Positions 52,910-63,131 of a DNA stretch of 64,000 nucleotides are shown here, piece after piece. The stretch is from Myripristis murdjan (lineage: Eukaryota; Chordata; Actinopteri; Holocentriformes; Holocentridae). The DNA lies in the NCBI RefSeq assembly GCF_902150065.1, contig NC_043990.1, positions 427,210 through 491,209 on the forward strand, in the 5' to 3' direction. The notes beneath the pieces were generated by a model, which saw nothing but the letters and a program-made list of their open reading frames with translations, made no database searches and was not told the DNA's origin. The position numbers and the translations under genes are program-made. How positions within the stretch are numbered: the first letter of the stretch is position 1; each line of letters starts with the position of its first letter.

Positions 52910-54292
52910 CTAGCTGTGATGTTCCACTCTCACTGAGACTTTTCCTGGTAAAATCTTTGCGGTTCCCGCAGTGTGAACATAAGGCAGCATCCTGTCAGTG
53001 AAAGTGTGTGTGAAGGTGTGTATGTGTGTGTTGGTATCAGGATCAGAGAAGGTCAGCTGTCCTCTGTTCCAGTCCAGATGAACTCTGACCCTCTGGAGCT
53101 TCTCCACTGAGAGAGCAGAGACTTGATGTGGTAAAGTGAATGCAAAGTATTTATGATCATCAAACACTATACCCCATAAACCCGACCAAATGTCTCGCTT
53201 CCTCTGGACAGGCTCTTCTATCACGCCCAGCGCCCAGTATGGACTGTCTCCCACCTCCACGTCCCAGCTGTGAGTCCGTGAGATGAAGATCTCAAATCCC
53301 AGGACAGCACAGCGGAAGTTAAACCTCTCTGGGTTGTCAGGAAGTTTCTGTCTCTGTCCTCGTCTCACGCTGGTCAGATCTTCAGACAGGACGAGTGTTG
53401 GACCAGCAGTGTTGGGGTCCAGAACCACAGGAGTGTAGGAGACCACCTCCTTCATCTTGTCCCAGACGCTGAAGCTCAGGTTGCCCAGGTGTTTGGCCTC
53501 GTCTATCAGAGCTCCTGAGAGCAGCTGTGGATCCTCCAGCAGGGGGCGCTGGACTCTCTCCACTGTAGCCTTGTAGTTGAGCAGGAATGAGACGTCTTCA
53601 GCTCTCAGCTCCTTCTCTATGGCTCTGATTGTGTCTGAAAGGGCTGCTATCTCTCTGCTCAGAGCCTCCGTCTTCTCCTTCATCGTCCAACTCTTCTGCT
53701 CCTCTTCCTCCCTCAGAGCAGTGATCCTGGCCTCCTCTTCCTCTTGGAGAAACTGGTGAAGCTTCTTAAACTGCTCCTTAATCTGCCTCTCTGTGCGTCG
53801 GGCCTGGACCTTAATGTGCTCTGCTGTTCCATCACAGTTTGCTTTAACTTTATTAAAGAGCTCCAGTTTCTCCTGGAAGGGCTTCAGTGATTCCTGGAGT
53901 TCCTTCTTGTGGTTTCGTGCAGCTTCGTTGACGGGTCTGAATCTGTGGTCGGTGTGAGTTTCTGAGTCTCGACAGACGAGACACACTGGCTGCTGATGGT
54001 CCAGACAGAAGAGCTTGAGTTTCTCAGAGTGCAGACTGCAGAGGAGCTCTGGCCCTGCTGAAGCTCTCTGGTCTCTCTGCAGTAAGAAGGCCTCACACAG
54101 GTTCTTCAACACCAAGTTAGAAGGTGGATCACTCTTTGAAGATCTTCTCTTACAAACTGGACAGTCTTTTGTTGGTTTCTCTGTCCACCAGCTCTGCAGA
54201 CAGGCTCTACAGAAGCTGTGGCTGCAGGACAGGAGGACAGGATCTTTGAAGACGTCCTGGCAGACAGGACAGCAGAGATCCTCCTCTGACAT
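52910..54292 (-). CDS. TRIM35-like E3 ubiquitin ligase (RING, B-box, coiled coil, PRY-SPRY), intronless
   Basis: A single open exon of 460 residues. RING finger at about residues 8-48 ([22 protein letters not shown]), B-box type 2 at about 84-120 ([22 protein letters not shown]), a long coiled coil at about 125-235, and a PRY-SPRY domain at about 285-460 ([46 protein letters not shown]). All zinc-ligand positions look intact. This order defines class IV TRIM proteins, which transfer ubiquitin through the RING and choose targets through the SPRY domain; many act in innate immunity. Sequence feel and the intronless form point to the TRIM35/A33-like fish group rather than finTRIMs. It lies between zf-G and zf-H on the minus strand. 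The substrate is unknown. Confidence 0.92.
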   Translation of the reverse strand: MSEEDLCCPVCQDVFKDPVLLSCSHSFCRACLQSWWTEKPTKDCPVCKRRSSKSDPPSNLVLKNLCEAFLLQRDQRASAGPELLCSLHSEKLKLFCLDHQQPVCLVCRDSETHTDHRFRPVNEAARNHKKELQESLKPFQEKLELFNKVKANCDGTAEHIKVQARRTERQIKEQFKKLHQFLQEEEEARITALREEEEQKSWTMKEKTEALSREIAALSDTIRAIEKELRAEDVSFLLNYKATVERVQRPLLEDPQLLSGALIDEAKHLGNLSFSVWDKMKEVVSYTPVVLDPNTAGPTLVLSEDLTSVRRGQRQKLPDNPERFNFRCAVLGFEIFISRTHSWDVEVGDSPYWALGVIEEPVQRKRDIWSGLWGIVFDDHKYFAFTLPHQVSALSVEKLQRVRVHLDWNRGQLTFSDPDTNTHIHTFTHTFTDRMLPYVHTAGTAKILPGKVSVRVEHHS

Positions 54293-54534
54293 TTAGAAGA
54301 GAAAAACTCACCAGACCAGTCAAACAGGAAGTCAGTTGTGGTTCCACTCCCTGCTCTAGAAAGTTCCCTGTAAATTCTCTTATTTTGAGTTGTGGCTTTT
54401 TAAAAACTCACAGTCAGCAGGTTGAAGCGGCAGCATTCCCAGAGTTCCCAGTATTCCTCCTGTAGTTCCTTCCTCAGTGGAAGTCATGGGTTTGGTCTTT
54501 AGATGAATCTTATTTTTTGTCTCTTGGTGTTTGC

Positions 54535-54535
<1 letters not shown>

Positions 54536-54604
<69 letters not shown>
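54536..54604. repeat. (GT)n microsatellite
   Basis: A perfect GT run of about 68 bases between the TRIM gene and zf-H. Confidence 0.95.
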
Positions 54605-54605
<1 letters not shown>

Positions 54606-55088
54606 TTGTCCCAGTGACCAGTGGAAGAATGGCAGACTGTGTCCTGGGTTGTCTCAGGTGAGACAGGTAAGGGGCGGAGCTTAAACGCTCAGCTGGGGGT
54701 CAGCCAGGTCAGTGCTGTGTGGTCTCTGAGGGATCACCAATTTGGATTTGGATTACCAATTTGACTGATTGATTGGCTTTGATATGATTTTGATACGACT
54801 CAACCACAAACTCTCTCCAACATCATGAGATGGGAAGCGGATCTAAGTCCCCTAGTTTATTTCAAAATCAATTTTAGAAAATATAGTGCTGAAAACGGCA
54901 TTTTAAGGGATAAATTATATCAAATTATATTTTTCATATCTTAAATTGAGGGGGCGGGGCCTGCTGGCGGTGTGACGTCACGCCTCCCCGGGCAGGAGGA
55001 GCGGCGGAAGAGGAAGAGAGGAGAGAAGAAGAGAGACGGTGGAGGTTTGTGCAGAGTTCCTGTCGCTGCTCGCTCTTCTCTGGTCAAA
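54605..55088 (+). other. 5' region of zf-H
   Basis: The last 140 bases before the ATG are GC- and purine-rich (GGGCGGGGCC at 54951-54960, GTGACGTCACG at 54970-54980, a CRE-type palindrome) and probably form a TATA-less promoter. Confidence 0.45.
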
Positions 55089-56012
55089 ATGTCCACCATC
55101 CAGGTCCTGAGAGCTTTCGTCAGCCAGCGGCTGAGCGCGGCGGTGGAGGACATTTTCGGTTTGCTGGAGACAACAATAACAGAGTACGAAGAAGAGATTG
55201 AGCGCCAACGCAGACTGCTGGAAGATGTTGTTCAGCCGGAGATCCGGATCCACAAAGCGGGTTGGTAGCAGGTTTTTGTCCGTTGTGCCGCCTCCGCTGC
55301 TCTCATTAAAGTCCCAGCTCAGCGCCTCCACATGATCCGAGCAGCTGCTGCCTTTAAAGCCGCGGACTGAACAGCAGGGACCCGGTCCGCCTGCTGCTGC
55401 TGCTCGCTAGCTAGCGGCTAACAGTTAGCTTCCCAAACATGTCCTCCTCAGTCACTTTGCTGATGGAGAACATTCAACGTTGTTCAGCCGCTCCCTGCTG
55501 TTCTCCCTGCTGTTTGTCTCTGTCCCGGGACAGCTGCTGAGGACGGGACGGCTGTGTTCGTCCCGCCGTTCTGTCCTGTGGGAAGAGAACGGCGGGACGA
55601 ACCAGACTCCGCTCAAAAATCTGACACTTGGATGTTGTTTTGGCTGCGGACGCGTTTCCTCAGCAGCTGGAACAGGACTGAAGGCGCTGCAGGAGCCACG
55701 AGGGGGCGCTGTGCAGCTCGGCTGGAGCCACGAGGGGGCGCTGTGCAGCTCGGCTGGAGCCACGAGGGGGCGCTGTGCAGCTCGGCTGGAGCCACACACA
55801 CAGAGCAGCGCTCATTTGGTTTAGATAGAGATAGATAGATAGATACTTTATTCATCCCGAAGGAAATTCAGTTTTCAGCAGTATCAGCAGTACAAGATTA
55901 AGTAAATAAAAAAAAAAGAATAATAAAAAAAAGAATAATAAAAAATAAAGAATAAAAGATGACACTCGAGATCTAAAATCTAAGTACCCAATGTGCAAAA
56001 AACAATGTGCAA

Positions 56013-56044
<32 letters not shown>

Positions 56045-58381
56045 ACTGTGCATCGATGTATACAGTGTGATTTATTACAGTGTAATTACAGTGCAGCTCT
56101 TGCTGAACCAAACGCAGAACATTTGGTCTCCAGGTTCTCAGCAGAGTGAAGACTCGCTCATATGATTTGTTGTGTTTAAAGGCCTCAGGGGCCTCAGGGG
56201 CGTTTAACACTGAGCGCTGATGTGAGGGTCCCACATTAAAATCATGTGAAAGGGGCTCAGCGGCTTATTGAAAGACAACTTGGGCACCAAGGAGATGAAA
56301 AAGCTGGAGAACCGCTCCATTAGAGAACCTGAGGAGGCAAACACATTTCCACTTTGCTTATAGAAATGATTCAGGTGCAGAACGAGGTTATTATAGTTCA
56401 GTAGTTTTCATTGCTTTTTATTTTAATTTGTTTTTTAAGGCGAGTTTGCTAGTTCAGTAAGTTTATTTTTTGAAAATGCTTAGTTTTAGTTTAGTTTTTA
56501 TCAGTTTCAGTGTTAGTTTTTTTAAACTTGGGGTATTTGTCAGGGTTGAGATTGAAAAGGTCAGAAAAAGTTTTGTGTAAAAAAAAAAAAAAATCTTCCC
56601 AAACTGAGGATGGAGAGAGACAAGATTTCAGATTTCTTGTCTCTGCCTGCTATATAAATATTTGGTCTATGTACTGATTTCTTCTCCTGTGTCTGATTTC
56701 ATGTCTCTAATTACAAGCAACATAATAATAATAATGATAATGATAAACTTTATTTGTATGTCACAAAGTGCTTTCCATAACAAGTAAAGATGCACACCAT
56801 CAAGATGAGAGCATGAAACCCACATGACCTGATGAACCTCATCATACAACAGATCAGCCTGATATCATCGCTCCAAAGATGAACACTGTTGATTTGGCAG
56901 CTGATTTTGATTTAATATCAGTCTTGTGACAAAAATTCATAGCAGTTTTAGTCACATTTTAGTCATCTGAATGATTGTTAGTTTGAGGAGACGAAATCTA
57001 CAGAAATTTTAGTCAAATGCATTTTGTGATTTTTCAAATGAGATCAGCACAGTGACTTCATGGAGCACGCAGATGATTTTAGCTGCTTTTTTTGTACTTG
57101 CTGTGATTCTGGATATGAATATACAGATTTCTTGTCCAATATGTGATGTCTGCTTTGGCAGTACTATTTCATAATAATAATAATGATAATAATAATACAT
57201 TTTATTTATATAGCGCTTTTCAAAGAACTCAAAGACACTTTACAAAAGAAATATAAAAATCAAAGAAGCAGTACTCAGGGCAATTTTATTGCATGTTAGT
57301 TTTGCCAGTAGAGCTCCTCTGATGAAATTCTCAGCTGCACTTTCTGTCAGCGAACATGGAGCCAGGAGGCGAGGCGAGGTTTTTGCTTTAACGGCTTCTT
57401 GTTTGTGTTTCAGTTTCACCGTCGGCCGCCCAGCAGCTGATCGCCAGCAAAGAAGACGTGAGCCAGGAAGCCCCGCACATCAAAGAGGAAGAAGAGAATG
57501 AACTCTGGACCAATCAGGAGGCAGAGCAGCTTCAAGATCTCACCACGTTCCCTGTGAAGAGTGAGGATGATGAGGAGGAAGCTCCGCCCTCACAGCTTCA
57601 TCAGAGCCAAACTGAGGAGAGCAGAGGGGCGGAGCCTCCAGCCAGCAGCTCCTCTGAGCAGATGGAGACAGAAGCTGATGGAGAGGAACCAGCCAGGAGC
57701 TCAGATCCAGCTGCTGATTTAGAGCCAAGCAGTGAGCCTGAAAGTGAGGAAGAGCCCGAGACTGAAACCAGCGAGGACGACTGGAACGAGAGCAGAGGAC
57801 CTGCGTCGGGTTCAGACTCGCAGAGTGAAGCTCCTGCAGGTGGAAACAGATCGAACAGTGAGGAGAAAGCATTCAGCTGCTCAGTCGACGGGGAGAAAGA
57901 TCATCAGGAAGGCAACATGACGACATTCCTGAGACTCCAGACGGGACATAAAAAATTTATTTGCTCTGTCTGCGGCAAGTGTTTCCGCCATAAAGCGGAA
58001 ATCAAAAGACACATGATCACCCACACGGGGGAGAGACGATTCAGCTGCTCACTATGCGGCAAGTTTTTCCGCGATAACGGCGACATAAAGAGACACATGA
58101 AAATCCACACGGGGGAGAGAGAGTTCAGCTGCTCGGTTTGTGGAAAAAGCTTCCGCGATAAAGGAGACTTGAACAGACACGTGAGAATCCACACGGGGGA
58201 GAGACCGTACAGCTGCTCGGTTTGTGGCAAAAGTTTTAACCTGCAGGGGACGCTGGTCAGACACAGGAGGACGCACACCGGAGAGAAGCCGTTCAGCTGC
58301 TCGCTTTGCGGCGAAGGTTTTATTCAGCATTTTTACCTCAGAAGACATAAGTGTGCCGCAGAGAGCAGCGCAGTGAACTAG
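55089..58381 (+). CDS. zf-H: C2H2 zinc-finger protein, 5 fingers plus one remnant
   Basis: Exons 55089-55260 and 57414-58381, phase-1 intron, 379 residues. Exon 1 starts MSTIQVLRAFVSQRLSAAVE and is closest to zf-A. Exon 2 opens VSPSAAQQLIASKEDVSQEA, then [33 protein letters not shown] and a long acidic Ser-rich linker shared with zf-D ([20 protein letters not shown]). A finger remnant (FSCSVDGEKDH ... LQTGHKK) has lost its second Cys. Four regular C2H2 fingers follow, and a final unit ending RRHKCAAESS, a variant of CVGE. Intron 1 contains the cluster repeat block with hairpin, three 32-bp CTCF-like repeats and LINE tails. Presumably a nuclear regulator. Confidence 0.9.
55490..55690 (+). repeat. 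Cluster-specific repeat block with 16-bp hairpin (copy 3)
   Basis: Left arm 55557-55572 and right arm 55586-55601 are exact reverse complements (TTCGTCCCGCCGTTCT). The same block occurs downstream of zf-E and next to zf-B. Confidence 0.85.
55694..55789 (+). repeat. 32-bp tandem repeat, 3 copies, each with a CTCF-like motif
   Basis: Three perfect units each carry CCACGAGGGGGCGCTGTG (starts 55696, 55728, 55760). The zf-B copy of the block has one. Confidence 0.93.
55826..56060 (-). mobile_element. LINE 3' tail, inverted, with (GATA)n
   Basis: GATAGATAGATACTTTATTC then ATCCCGAAGGAAATTCAG is the inverted end of a common fish L2-type LINE. Confidence 0.75.
56728..56790 (-). mobile_element. Retroposon tail
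   Basis: AATAATGATAATGATAAACT then TTATTTGTATGTCACAAAGT is a familiar fish LINE/SINE end, inverted. Confidence 0.5.
57171..57255 (-). mobile_element. Retroposon tail
   Basis: TTTATTTATATAGCGCTTTT after an AAT repeat is another inverted LINE/SINE end, about 160 bases before zf-H exon 2. Confidence 0.55.
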
Positions 58382-59097
58382 GAGACGCTCTGTGAGCCGG
58401 CGCTGTGCTGAGAGCTGCAGCCTCAGGGACGGCTGGAGGACACGTCCATGTCTTCAGACTGTAGGGCTGACTCCTGCTGCTTTCACAAGATACTGGCTCA
58501 CGACATTTTTGCTAATCAGTCATCAGTGGATATGATGACCAGGCAGGTGGAGCCAAATAATAACAGCTACAGTCAGATAGCTTAAGATAACTGTCTTTAC
58601 TGTAATGCAGCCTTTAAACCCAGGAGAGGACATCACTTGTGCCATGTCACAATATTACAGAATCTGTAATTGGCTGAAAATAAGTGTGACGACTGTTTGA
58701 ACCAGAAAACCATCCAGAGGCGTCTCTCCTGTGCAGCTCCAGACGGGACGTCCTGCTGCTGCCGAGGCTCCAGCTGGGTCTCGCTGTGTGGACAGAGGAC
58801 AACGTCCAACGCCTAATCCACGCCGTCTGACCTCATGAGGACGTTATGAGACACAGAGAGAGAGCTGGCAGCGGGACAGGCCCGCCAAAAACTGAACAAC
58901 CTGAAGAAGCTGAGGTGTACGAGGCAGGTGAAGCACACGACACACAAAGTGACGTCCAGAGGAGACAAACCCTGAGGTCTGGAGCTCTGCAGGAGGTAGC
59001 TGCTCTGCACACTGTAACCCCTCACTTCCTGCTTCCTGCTTCCCTCTGGCGTGCAGCATTCACACTGCTGAATCTCAATCTCCTCCCTGAGCCCTGA
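58382..59097. other. Spacer downstream of zf-H
   Basis: Contains the repeat stretch 58500-58620 shared with zf-G intron 1. No gene recognised. Confidence 0.45.
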
Positions 59098-59730
59098 GCC
59101 CTCACTGACTTAAGGAGCTGCACCTGGGAAGTGACTGAGTGTGTGAGGCTGCAAGGCGCTGAAGTAGTGAAAAGGGAATGGGACAGCCCTTTGATTGGTT
59201 GTCAACAGCGATGCATCATGTTTCTCACAATCGCAGCTTTGGGACTTTTTATTTTATGTTTTTTATTTAATTTAATTATTTTTATTTTCTTTTTATTTCA
59301 CAAAAGGCATTGATGAGCTTGCCAAGAGCTAAAAAAACAAATATGCATTGCCTATCTGCTGATTTCCTTCGTTTCTGAAGGCCATCTTATATAAAATATT
59401 ATACTCACATGAGAACTTCTTCTTTTTGCGGTATCACTGCTGATTGCCCCCTCCATGTTTTTGTTTACAAATTCGCTCGTTTCACTTCGCTTTTATCGCG
59501 GCCGCCAGCTGGTTTCCCCAGGGGAATCATGTCATACATCACAATGCAATGAACTATGGGTAATTCCCTTACGCTAAGTCTGCAGAGATGCCCACTTACG
59601 GAAAGGGTGCATTAAGGGCTCAAAAAGTCCGCGACAGATCCCTCACGCACTTCATGATTTGTCAATGGGACCCTAAGCCCTCACGGACTGAGCGGGAGCG
59701 CGCCTCAAAGTCAGTGAGTGTGTGAGGGTG
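59092..59730. mobile_element. Possible palindromic MITE (CCCTCACTGACTT ends)
   Basis: CCCTCACTGACTT at the left and AAGTCAGTGAGTGTGTGAGG near 59709-59728 are inverted relative to each other with a small gap, and the interior repeats GAGGG/CCCTCA words. Boundaries are uncertain. Confidence 0.4.
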
Positions 59731-59899
59731 GACACTGGGATTGGGCCACTGAGGCGGTGTGTGACGGGTGGGTCACGGGGTCACGGGGTCATGGGGTCAC
59801 AGCGTTTTTCATGTTGGTTTGTTTGTTGTGTGGAACAAACTGCTGCCATCTCAACAGGAAACACCCAGGTCAACAAAGCTTTTATAATCATCAAAATAA

Positions 59900-59940
<41 letters not shown>

Positions 59941-60817
59941 GCTTGATAAAGAGCCTTTCTCTTGTTAAATCATGTTCTGCTCTGAAGTTTTGTTGAAGAA
60001 TAAGAATAAAGTTTGAGTGAAAAACAGTGAAGACCTCCAGTCTCAACGTGAAAGGCAAATATATATATCTATATCTATATATAGATATGCATACACACAC
60101 ATATATATGGTAATATTTTTGTCCTGTTACATTTAATAAAATATGAACATATAAATGCACATAAACTCAGTCACCAAAAGGAACAGCACATATAAAACAC
60201 ATTCCACGCCTCTGCCGTTCTTCTCTATAATCTGATGATTAACCCCTTCACTGCTGGGCTCAGACTGAACAAAACAAGTCCCAGACTTCTCAGACCTCAC
60301 TCTTGGATTTGTTTTAATTTCTTTTTAAACATAAAAAGTGTACAACACATTTTTAATCGAGCGTCCCAGCTGTCCCACACGGACAGAGGACAGAGGACAG
60401 GACAGACTACAGATGGAAAGACAGAACAAGATTGATCAGCCTTTTTGATCAGGACTCATGATGTTTCTGCTGCGGCGGAGAGATCAGACAGCCGTTTAAC
60501 TTCAAATCCTGCGAGAAGAGCGATTTATTAAAGAAATCCACAAAGACATAAAAAAGATAAAAGCTCTGGATTTTTTTTTTTTTTTTTTTTTGAAGGTTGG
60601 ATTGCTGCCTAATCGATCTCTCTCAAACACACTCAGACTCTTAGATTTGAGCCCCTATAATCATACAGAGACGGACAGAGAGCACATAATAAGCAGGAGA
60701 AAGATTTTTCTAATTATAACTCTGACAAAAAAACACGTCACTGTTCTAGCGGTAACACGTTCTTCTTCTTCTTCGTCTCTCTCACATCAGCCTGCATACA
60801 GGAGGTGAGAGCAGCCT
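59731..60817. other. Spacer with microsatellites
   Basis: (AAT)n at 59901-59938, TATATC/TATA repeats at 60057-60110 and a T run at 60570-60591. An inverted AATAAA at 60524-60529 may serve zf-I. No gene seen. Confidence 0.5.
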
Positions 60818-61689
60818 TCAGGTGTGGCTCCGTCTCTCTCCGTTACCTGGGCGGGTTGGAGTGAGACAGACGGGCTCGTGAGGCTCCTCCGGTCTGCTGC
60901 CCTCGTGCTGATGAGCAGGGCAGCTCTGAGCGGCGGGCGGCAGGTAGAGCTCCTCTCCCGTGTGCGACAGGAGCTTCATGTGTTTCACCGCCGTCTTCTT
61001 GTGCTTGAACGTCCGTCCGCACACTCTGCAGCCGAACAGCCTCTCGTTGCTGTGAGTCCGCATGTGTTTCTGCAGATTCCCGTTGAGGCTGAAGCCCCTG
61101 CCGCACACCGAGCAGCGGTACGGCCTCTGGCCCGTGTGGACCCTCATGTGGTCCAGCATGTTCGCCCTGACCACAAACGCCTTGCCGCAGACGGAGCAGC
61201 CGAACGGTTTCTCCCCCCGGTGCCTCATCATGTGTCTGTTGAAGTCTCCTTTCCGCTTCAGGCCTTTACCGCACACGGCGCAAACCCACACCTTCTCCTT
61301 GGCGCAGTTTGGCGCAGGGCGGCCCACGGGGCTCTCCTCGGTGTTCGTTCGGTTCTCTGGGAGCTCGTTCTGCGATTCGGAACCCGCCTGAGGTTCTCGG
61401 GTCTCCCTCCAGTCCTCATCGCTGTCTTCAGTCTCAGGTTCAGAGGAGTGTGAGGAGAGGAGCTGGCTGCTCTGATGAGGCTGTGAGGGCGGAGCTTCCT
61501 CCTCATCATCCTCACTCTTCACAGGGAACGTGGTGAGATCCTGAAGCTGCTCTGCCTCCTGATTGGTCCACAGCTCCTCCTGTTCCTCTTTAATGGGCGG
61601 GGGCTCTGGCTCCTCCTGGTCCAGACTGGGGGTCTGCTCCTGCTGCTCAGGGGGAACTTCTTCTTTCCACACCAGCGGCCGAGGACCGT
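60818..61689 (-). CDS. zf-I: C2H2 zinc-finger gene, finger exon only (4 fingers)
   Basis: The exon starts at an acceptor (CTGTCAG, 61690-61696) with the family's phase 1, giving [20 protein letters not shown]. There follow [32 protein letters not shown] and an acidic linker, then four fingers beginning VWVCAVCGKGLKRKGDFNRH. The fourth has five residues between its two His (KHMKLLSH). Instead of the CVGE ending there is a 40-residue tail. The sequence near 60846 (CCCAG/GTAACG on the sense strand) is a good 5' splice site, so another exon may replace the tail. No first exon is visible between 61690 and 64000, so it should lie to the right of the window; otherwise the gene is incomplete. Linker sequence is closest to zf-C and zf-F. 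Confidence 0.8.
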
Positions 61690-62234
61690 CTGACAGGACG
61701 GAGGAGAAATGAAAGAATCAGTTAGAACACAGAAGCCTGTTGGAAAGCTTTTATTTAACCCTCAATTAAAAATTCACGTTATATATATATATTTTATTAT
61801 TTTGGAGGAAATTTTTATAATTTTGTGGTAATTTTCTTATCGTTTAACAATAAAGTGCTCTATCTGAATTTCTTTTCTGTAATTATCTGATCATTTAAAA
61901 AAATAATTTTCTAGTAATGTCTTGACAAATTTTCTAATAAATCTGTGAGCGGCCAGACAAAAAGAAAATTACAAAGAACAAAACAATGAAAAGTCCCTGT
62001 GGAAATCCAGGGGCCTCGCCCAGGGCAGGGACTCTGGGGCCCCCCTGGAGCCGGGCCAGGGGCCGTGAATGGAATGGAAAAAACTCTAAATGTTGATTTT
62101 GTGTGTGAAAACTGCTCAGGAAGGTTGTGCTGCCAGCTGTGATAAGTGACCAGTTAGTCAGTAAACTCATCCGTGTTGTGTTTACTGACTTTCATAAAAT
62201 ATGAACTCATATTGCTGCTGTTGGACTGGACTGC
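61690..62234. other. Spacer upstream of the zf-I finger exon
   Basis: AT-rich with no recognised exon. It may be intron 1 of zf-I. Confidence 0.45.
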
Positions 62235-62923
62235 ACTTTACTGACAGCTGTTTCCACTATTCTGCCCCCCCTCATGTATATAAATAGGGAGGACAAAAAA
62301 CTAGAAACCCCTCTCAGTGTAATGCAGTCCAGTAGCAGACCTGCAAACTACAACCTCAGTAACAAACACAGAATTAAAGAGACACATTCTGCACAACGTC
62401 AACACAAACTGAACATTATACACTCTGATAAAAGGCAGGAGGAGACGCAGAGTGTGTGTGTGGTTCATGCTGTGAGCTGGACACAGGACAGCAGAGTGTG
62501 TGTGTGGTTCATGCTGTGAGCTGCAGCTGACTGTCTCCCCCGGGGATCAGTCAGGTTTTTCTGATCAGCTGTGCTGCGTTCAGGGTTTGGGGCGACGCTG
62601 GAAACACACGCAGTTTTGTTGGCAAAAAAAAACAACAACTATATTTCTGAAGGCACTGAAACAACGTATCAGCAGTTTCTTCCTTACAAAAGAAAAAAAA
62701 ACTATGAAAACAATAGAAATGTGCAATATTTATTTATACACATTTTGTTGCTGATTGTTTTCTGTTCTCGTTTTGGTTTTGCTGCATTTCTCTACTTTGC
62801 GAGACTTTATGTTTTATTGTTTTGATGCTTCATCTGTCTGGAAGTGATGTTACTTTCTTATTTGTCTGTTCATGACTTGAAATAAAGATTTACTGTAAGA
62901 AAAAAAAAAAAAAAAAAAAAAAG
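62235..62923 (+). repeat. TATA-box to poly(A) unit (copy 2)
   Basis: TATAAATAGGGAGGACAAAA near 62278 matches 3278-3441. An end with AATAAA and a run of about 23 A (62899-62923) matches 3001-3085. A 46-base tandem duplication containing GTGGTTCATGCTGTGAGCTG lies at about 62445-62525. The unit could be a small non-coding transcript or a repeat; no protein family was recognised. Confidence 0.5.
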
Positions 62924-63098
62924 GCGTTATGGTCCACCCTGGAGATTCGACGTTACAAACTGAAAAACAGGCAGACGAGGGATTTTGCTCCACATTTACA
63001 GAGCAGAAGGGCTTATGGGTAACACACCTGTGTGTGTTTCTCGACAGTGATGCAAAACTCGACAGGCTGTTACAGTCGTACACACCAGAAATATGTCA

Positions 63099-63131
<33 letters not shown>

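Noticed and set aside
60824-61453. A 209-codon plus-strand frame
   Set aside because: It is antisense to the zf-I finger exon.
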